A DNA stretch of 64,000 bases. Origin: Dreissena polymorpha. Its lineage: Eukaryota > Mollusca > Bivalvia > Myida > Dreissenidae. Position numbers and translations under genes: made by a program. The stretch lies in NCBI RefSeq assembly GCF_020536995.1, contig NC_068366.1, positions 66,332,798-66,396,797 of the forward strand, given 5' to 3'. This document shows positions 57,601 to 64,000 of the stretch, piece after piece. The notes under the pieces were generated by a model that was not told the DNA's origin, did not search any database, and worked only from the letters and a program-made list of their open reading frames with translations. Position 1 is the stretch's first letter, and each line of letters begins with the position of its first letter.

Positions 57601-58479
57601 ATTGATTTGATCGTGCGAGATTGCACATATTCTTCTTGTTAACTAATCAGTGGATAATAAATATAATACCTGTAAATTGATATTAAGATTTGACAAAAAT
57701 ACAAAACAAAATAATGATAAAACAACAGTAATCAAACCAATGCACTAATTGTGTATATAATGAGCTAATGTGCAATTTCAGTGTCATTTAGCTCGTTATT
57801 ACATATAATATTCATTCATTGTTGGAATCTGTGAACAACTAATACGGAAAGTATTCCTATCGTCTTTTAAGGTCTTAAAGGTTCAAAGTTATCAACTTTA
57901 CAATTAATACTAAACAATCTTATTGCAATTGCAAGTGAAAAAAGTATGAGTATTTAACAAATTAAAACTAACAAAAGAAAATACTATTGCATTCAAATGT
58001 ACCAAACTAGTAAAAATACATACACTTAAGATAGTTTACTTATATAATGGAACTTCATTTAAAGATGAAGTAATCCAAAGTCGGTGACGGATTTCTCAAT
58101 TATGATAATTGATTCTATGTTAAAAGTTTGGAAATCCTTACCTATTCTTCTGCCAATGCCTCTTGGTTACATTGTTAACGGTGCTGAATACTTTATGCAC
58201 TACATTATATGGTCTCGGTCTAATCTTTAAATAATTTTAATCATAGACTGAATTACGTCTGAACGTTTTTTGTTGTGGACAACATGAAAGATAGATAAAT
58301 AGATCTTATGTGATGAAAACGTCAATATATACCCATGCGTTCAATATAAACATAACACATACCTTAAATTTCCGGCTAATTATTATAAATACGTGTTTAT
58401 ATCACATATATTGATGATGCAAATATTTTAGGTAAATTTTCAAGTGAATAAATAATATACGATACGATAAATCCTGCTT
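57601..58479. other. No gene seen
   Basis: AT-rich sequence without supported features. Confidence 0.6.
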
Positions 58480-58628
58480 CAAAATTTGTACTTTTATTTA
58501 TTTTATTATCATATTTAAGGAGAAACATGACAATCTATACAAAAACTATGCGTGAGAAAATTAAAAAAAAGATATGTTTTGAATATTTACCAAAAACACA
58601 AACATTATATGACCGGCTATTAATGATA

Positions 58629-58709
<81 letters not shown>

Positions 58710-59110
58710 CAAATATATTTATTTAGTAAATAGTTAAGGTAATAAAAAAGAATTTACATGGCCAATTGAAAAAGTAAAAATACATATATATATCAAATAT
58801 ATTTATTTAGTAAATAGTTAAGGTAATAAAAAAGAATTTACATGGCCAATTGAAAAAGTAAAAATATATATATATATCAAATATATTTATTTAGTAAATA
58901 GTTAAGGTAATAAAAAAGAATTTACATGGCCAATTGAAAAAGTAACATGGCATTTACGTAAATACTATAATGCCTGTTTTAGAATTTTTATTTTACTTTA
59001 CCTTATTATCATGTTCAAGGAGAATCATGGCAATTACAATACAGTACAAAAATCAGTATGAGGAAATACAAAATTAGATCTATTTTGAATTATGAATATT
59101 TACAAAAGCA
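58480..59110. repeat. Segmental duplication around an AT run and an 84 bp tandem repeat
   Basis: 58480-58620 and 58975-59110 are diverged direct copies (TTATTATCAT.TT.AAGGAGAA, CATG.CAAT, TTTTGAAT.ATTTAC). Between them lie an AT microsatellite (58635-58705) and nearly three copies of an 84 bp unit (58702-58945: AAATATATTTATTTAGTAAA ... CATGGCCAATTGAAAAAGTA). Confidence 0.8.
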
Positions 59111-59361
59111 CGTACTTAAGGTCTTTTATATGTACACTTAGTTAGTAAGTAGAATTTTTGGAGTGAAAAACAAAAACAAAGAAGAAAACAAAACGAAAAA
59201 ACAAAAAAAATCAATTAGAAAGTTACAATGCGTAAGATTTGAATAGCTCAAAACGTTGGTATTATCATTATTTACACCTTATAACACCGTATTCGTGTTT
59301 CTTATTTACATTATTCACATATTTACCTAGTAATTACACACAATGCGTTTAAATATTTATG
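59111..59361. other. No gene seen
   Basis: AT-rich spacer with an A-rich run. Confidence 0.5.
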
Positions 59362-61954
59362 CCCCTTCGAAGAAGAGGGGGTATATTGTTTTGCACATGT
59401 CGGTCGGTCCGTCAGTCCGTCCACCAGATGGTTTCCGGATGATAACTCAAGAACGCTGAGGCCTAGGATCATGAAACTTCATAGGTACTTTGATCATGAC
59501 TGGCAGATGACCCCTATTGATATTCAGGACACTAGGTCAAAGGTCAAGGACACTAGGTCAAAGGTCAAGGTCACAGTGACTCGAAATAGTTAAATGGTTT
59601 CCGGATGATAACTCAAGAATGCTTAGGCCTAGGATCATGAAACTTCATAGGTACATTGATCATGACTGGCAGATGACCCCTATTGATTTTCAGGTCACTA
59701 GGTCAAGGTCACAGTGACTCGAAATAGTAAAATGGTTTCCGGATGAGAACTCAAGAATGCTTACGCCTAGGATCATAAAACTTCATAGGTACATTGATAA
59801 TGACTGGTAGATGACCCCTATTGATTTTCAGGTCACTAGGTCAAAGGTCAAGGTCACAGTGACTCGAAATAGTAAAAAGGTTTCCGGATAACTCAAGAAT
59901 GCTCACGCCTAGGATCATGAAACTCCATATGTACATTGATCATGACTGGCAGATGACACCTATTAATGTTCAGGTCACTAGGCCAAAGTGACTCGCAACA
60001 GTAAAATGGTTTCCTGATGATAACTCAAGAATAATTAGGCCTATGATCATGAAACTTAATAGGTACATTGATCATGACTGGCAGATGACCCCTATTGATT
60101 TTCATGTCACTAGGTCAAGGTCGCAGTGACAAACAAGAAGGCCTGAAAAGCCCAAAGTCGCTCACCTGAGATTCAAAGGAACTGACCTGTTCTGTGCAGC
60201 CCAAGATGTCATTAGAACAAAACGTTTTTACCAACTTTCATGACTTGTTAGCACCCTGGCAGCCACGTTTTTCAACAGACCAGAACCATTTTCATGCACA
60301 TCCAAGATATCATTTAAACAAATATACTGACAAAGTTTCGTGAAGTCCATATAAGGAAAAATGCCCGGACAATTGGTGGCTATGTTTTTCAAGCAACTGG
60401 AACCATTTTCGAACTTGTCCTACAATAAATACGGCTTCTAGAGTGTTCACAAGGTTTAACTATAGCTATATAAGGAAAAATGCCACGCCCCTCGGCGGCC
60501 ATGTTTTTCCACCAACCGGAACCATTTTCGAACTCATCCAAGATAACATTGGGACAAACCATCTGACAAAGTTTCATGATGATCGGACAATAAATGTGGC
60601 CTCTAGAGTGTTAACAAGGTTTTACAAAAGCAACATATATAGCCATATTAGGAAAAATGCCCCGCCCCCTGGTGGCCATGTTTTGTAAGCAACCGAAACC
60701 ATTTTTTAACTCATCCAAGATATCATTAGGACAAATCTTCTGACCAAGCTTCATGAAGATCGGAAAATAAATGTGGCCTCTAGAGTGTTAACAAGGTTTT
60801 ACTATAGCCATATAAGGAAAAATGCCCCGCCCCCTGGCGGCCATGTTTTTCCACCAAACGGAACCATTTTTTTAACTTGTCCAAGATATTATTGGGATGA
60901 ATCTTCTGACCAAGTTTCATGAAGATCGGACAATAAATGTGGCCTCTAGAGTGTTAACAAGATTTTACTTTAGCCATTTATAGCCATATAAGGAAAAATG
61001 CTCCGCTTTTTGGCAGCTATGTTTTTCAAGTAAACGTAACCATTTTCGAACTCATCCAAGATATCATTGAGACAAATCTTCTGACAACATTTCATGAATA
61101 TTGGACAATAAATGTGGCCTCAAGAGTGTTCACAAGGTTTTACTATAGCCATATTAAGAGCCATATTAGGAAAAATGCCCCGCCTCTTCGCAGCCATGTT
61201 TTTCAAGCAAACGTAACCATTTTCGAACTCATCCAAGATATCATACAGACCAATTTTCTGACCAAATTTCATGAAGATTGGACAATAAATATGGCCTCTA
61301 GAGTGTTAACAAGGTTTTACTATAGCCATATTAGGAAAACTACCCCGCCCCCTGGCGGCCATGTTTTTTCATTGATCTGGACCATTTTCGCACTCGTCCG
61401 AGATATCAATGAAACCAATATTTTGACCAAGTTTCATGATGATTGGGCAAAAATTGTGACTTCTATAGTATTCACAAGGTTTCTCTATAGCCATATAAGG
61501 AATACTGCCCCGTCCCCTGGCGGCCATGTTTTTTAACGGACCTGAACTATTTTTTAACTCAACCAACATATCATTTAGACAAACATTTTGACAATGTTAC
61601 ATGCAGATTGGGCATCAAATGTGACTTCTACAGTGTTCACAAGGTTTTTCTTTTTTTGACCTAGTGACCTATTTTTTGACCCAACATGACCCAGTTTCGA
61701 ACTCAGTCAAGGTATCAATGGGACAGATGTTCTGACCAAATTTCATGATGATCAGACAATAAATGTGGCCTCTAGAATTATCACAAGGCAAAATGTTGAC
61801 GACGCACGACGGACGACGGACAAAGGGCGATCACAAAAGCTAACCATGAGCACGTTGTGCTCAGGGGAGCTAAAAACGTATTCACACAATGGCTGCCACT
61901 ACAACTGACAGCCCATATGGGGGACATGCATGTTTTAAAAACAGCCCTTGTTTT
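59362..61954 (+). mobile_element. Pearl-like element, copy 2, interrupted
   Basis: The left arm starts with the hairpin CCCCTTCGAAGAAGAGGGGG, then TATATTGTTTTGCACATG as in copy 1. Then come the quartet microsatellite, five ~145 bp core units (near 59436, 59598, 59738, 59883 and 60013) and, after a 1.74 kb insertion, the right arm AACGTATTCACACAATGGCT ... CAGCCCTTGTTTT (61875-61954). Copy 1 shows the arm and core joined without interruption. Confidence 0.85.
60134..61871 (+). mobile_element. Second pearl-like family inserted in copy 2
   Basis: It begins CAAGAAGGCCTGAAAAGCCC, has about eight core units of 160-180 bp (AGGAAAAATGCCCCGCCCCC, TGGCGGCCATGTTTTTC, GAACTCATCCAAGATATCAT, GACAATAAATGTGGCCTCTA), an ACGACGG-type microsatellite (61798-61822) and an end hairpin CATGAGCAC/GTGCTCAGG before GGGAGCT. 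AAA flanks both ends where the empty site has five A. That fits a 3-base duplication or A-ended termini. No protein is encoded; frames through the core units are artefacts. Confidence 0.8.
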
Positions 61955-62897
61955 AATATTTTCTGTTGACGTTGTTTCGAAATTAAGTTCTAAGTACAAT
62001 ATTATTAATATCCATGGAGTACGTAGTGTGTAGCCTAAATTTCATGACTACATTAACTTGCGTTATTATTTTACCAATATGTTACTGTTGTATTTTTGTT
62101 TTGAGATTGATTTCCGGTGAAAGTGTTTTTGGAATTTTAAGAAGATGGTTCACCATCGCGGGGAATGAGCTGCGCTGGATTACATCCTGGTAAATTTGAT
62201 CTTTCTAAGGGTAGCTCGTTCCTACCTAACACAACTGTAGATTGATACAGAACCAGCAATGAAAACATGTCATGTGGTTATTATTTTGCTGATACATTAG
62301 TACATATAAGTAGTTGATCATATTTTAAAACAAAAAATTAGATCGTTGCATGCGGTGAAAAAACTAAATGTAACTTCCTCAATATATGTTAAACACGTAA
62401 TTCTGTTCTTCATAGCCGTTTGCAAAGATTTAAGAGTACACATATGCTTGAACAAAAACTGTTTGTATGTATCATTTAATTCTTATTCAATACGTTAAAT
62501 AATATTACGAACAACAAGCTCAAACTATTGATTAATGTATACACGGATATTGTTTTATTTCGACGAATGCGTTATACCTCAGCTTTTAATATGCATTGGT
62601 AAGACTTAGCCAGAATACAAGTAAATATAGTCACCAAAATGTTGCAGGTCCTTAAAAAGCAGTTAAACATTTAAAGATGATCCATATGATAATAAATTAT
62701 TTACAGGGTTTCTTAATGCATACATATTAATATAACATTAAAGTCATATGAAAATCTTTCGCTAAACTTATTCACTTAAACAATGTATAATAAACGACAA
62801 AAATGTGAACACAAGCCTGGGCCTGCATACGCAAGCAAAGTTTTCAACCGCTTATCCGAATATATAAACGTCCGAAATATCGTCACAACATCCCTTT
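61955..62897. other. No gene seen
   Basis: AT-rich. It lies downstream of the minus-strand gene at 62898 and may include its 3' UTR. No clear poly(A) signal was recognised. Confidence 0.5.
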
Positions 62898-63864
62898 TTA
62901 GTGCCGAATTTCTTCCACAGCTTTCTGTTTCTCTTTGAACAGTTCATTAAGTTTTCTAAGTCGCTCTTCTCTCGCTGTTACACCTCCCAAACGTCTCGAT
63001 AACGTCGCGTTTTGTCGAAAAGTCAGATGTCGTGGCGCCACATTTGTGCGTTTCTGTCTTATTTTGAGCACTGTGAGCATCGCTAGAAGTGGTCGAAAGA
63101 GATGAATTTGAGATCGTTTCAATTGCAGATGTTGCCACTGCTATTCTCTTTAAATCATCACTAATTGACGTTTTCTGGGAGACAGCATAATTCAAGTTTT
63201 TATTCAGCGGTTTCGTTGAACAGAGTCTGAAGCTGTACAATGGTTGTATTATTATGGCTGGATCAAATGAGGTCATGTTTTGATTCGGTTTTGTCGACAC
63301 AAGATTAGTATAAAGTAATGCCGATTGCGTTGTTTTGGTAGTCTTAACCTTTTGAGTAAACATTGTTCGCGACGGACCTTGAGAGTTGACAACGCTTGAC
63401 GTCGCAGCCGATTGAATCACTAACATGATTAGCACTCGTAGTGGCGGACGCTATCGGTGACGTCAATGACGTCGACGCGTTTGACTTTAGAGACGCAGCC
63501 CTGTCTATGATGAAAGCAATTGGCTGCGAGCCGTCTGTTGCCATCGGAATGAGAATATTCTTAACGTTGACCTTTTTCAGCAAATAAATTTAGCATTGGT
63601 ATTGGGCGTAACTGGGCTAGCTGTAACTGAACCTGTTGAGCCACTAACGGAAACTATTTTAACACCTGCGTCGCTTGTTTTATGGTTTGTCGGCAACGGC
63701 GGGAATACTTTTAATACTTGTTTGGGCTCCGAGCTAGTTGTGAGTAACAAAGTGGACCGCATGCTAGAAGAGGTTAAGGACGGGGCCCGGTTACTCGCCA
63801 TCGACTGCACTGGTGTACTTGGTTGGAGCATTGGGTACACAACGGTCACATTCTGCTGCGACAT
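62898..63864 (-). pseudogene. Unrecognised Ser/Thr-rich protein, frame changed three times
   Basis: Overlapping minus-strand frames join naturally from ATG at 63864: MSQQNVTVVYPMLQPSTPVQ ... VKIVSVSGSTGSVTASPVTP; then LLKKVNVKNILIPMATDGSQ PIAFIIDRAA; then QSAATSSVVNSQGPSRTMFT ... SISDDLKRIAVATSAIETIS; and last RQNATLSRRLGGVTAREERL, RKLNELFKEKQKAVEEIRH and stop. The frame changes lie near 63580, 63420 and 63020, each a single-base step with no stops between. The Ser/Thr-rich disordered body with a charged C-terminal helix suggests a nuclear or regulatory protein, but I recognise no family. The frame upstream of the ATG is also open (ETAGILRLTLTN), so the start is uncertain and more may lie outside the window. 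Recent decay and sequencing indels fit equally well. Confidence 0.55.
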
Positions 63865-64000
63865 GTTCGTTAGTGTGAGGCGTAAGATACCAGCGGTTTC
63901 GTCGCTAATTTTGTTCGAAGCACGTCAGCGACCATCTGTTGGCTTTTTCACATTTCATTCAACGGTGATTGCGGACGGCCACGGATTGAAGGCTTGGGAG

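Noticed and set aside
60443-61569. Open frames of 81, 140 and 66 codons
   Set aside because: They follow the core units of the inserted pearl-like element and repeat the same peptide.

Overview
The window is AT-rich, intron-bearing eukaryotic DNA, most likely from a bivalve mollusc. The main reasons are pearl-like elements (quartet microsatellite plus ~145 or ~170 bp core repeats), dense small inverted-repeat elements of the kind I associate with dreissenid mussels (from memory, not checked), and a spliced secreted cystatin gene. Host genes are few; most of the recognisable content is mobile DNA in nested layers.

Region by region: 1-360 holds a broken coding fragment, probably LINE ORF1. 1003-2124 is a pearl-like element whose core units carry clustered AGGTCA half-sites. 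2170-3031 holds hairpin elements. 4040-5120 is a fossil BEL/Pao pol fragment. 5165-13880 is a patchwork of TTAA-flanked miniature elements, a 47 bp satellite fused to a LINE scrap, an unclassified repeat family, a large inverted-repeat complex and a tRNA-bearing TTAA element. 14723-17688 is a 3 kb DNA element (inverted ends, 5 bp GAAGC flanks) containing a GC-rich ~750 bp tandem dimer. 20750-22400 holds a GTGGT satellite, a Penelope-like element with an inverted 5' part, and a hammerhead-like motif. 26525-33345 is a LINE interrupted by two tandem copies of a restriction-like-endonuclease LINE, the second nearly complete.

35163-39782 is the clearest host gene: a secreted cystatin with a TATA box, a leader exon, three coding exons, introns at the positions of vertebrate type-2 cystatins, and one in-frame TGA. 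40.6-46 kb is noncoding with three miniature-element copies and an unrecognised decayed coding-like stretch. 47540-48614 is a TTAA-ended element carrying a tRNA-Ser(AGA)-like sequence. 50487-51523 holds parts of a rhodopsin-like receptor: TM2-TM7 on the plus strand and an N-terminus with TM1 on the minus strand. 52.9-59.1 kb is mostly simple or tandem repeats. 59362-61954 is a second pearl-like element interrupted by a third, and the 1003-2124 copy supplies the empty site. 62898-63870 is a Ser/Thr-rich coding region on the minus strand with three frame changes.

No operon-like cooperation is visible. The genes are unrelated, and each of the three host coding regions carries at least one disruption, so either local decay or uncorrected base errors should be considered.
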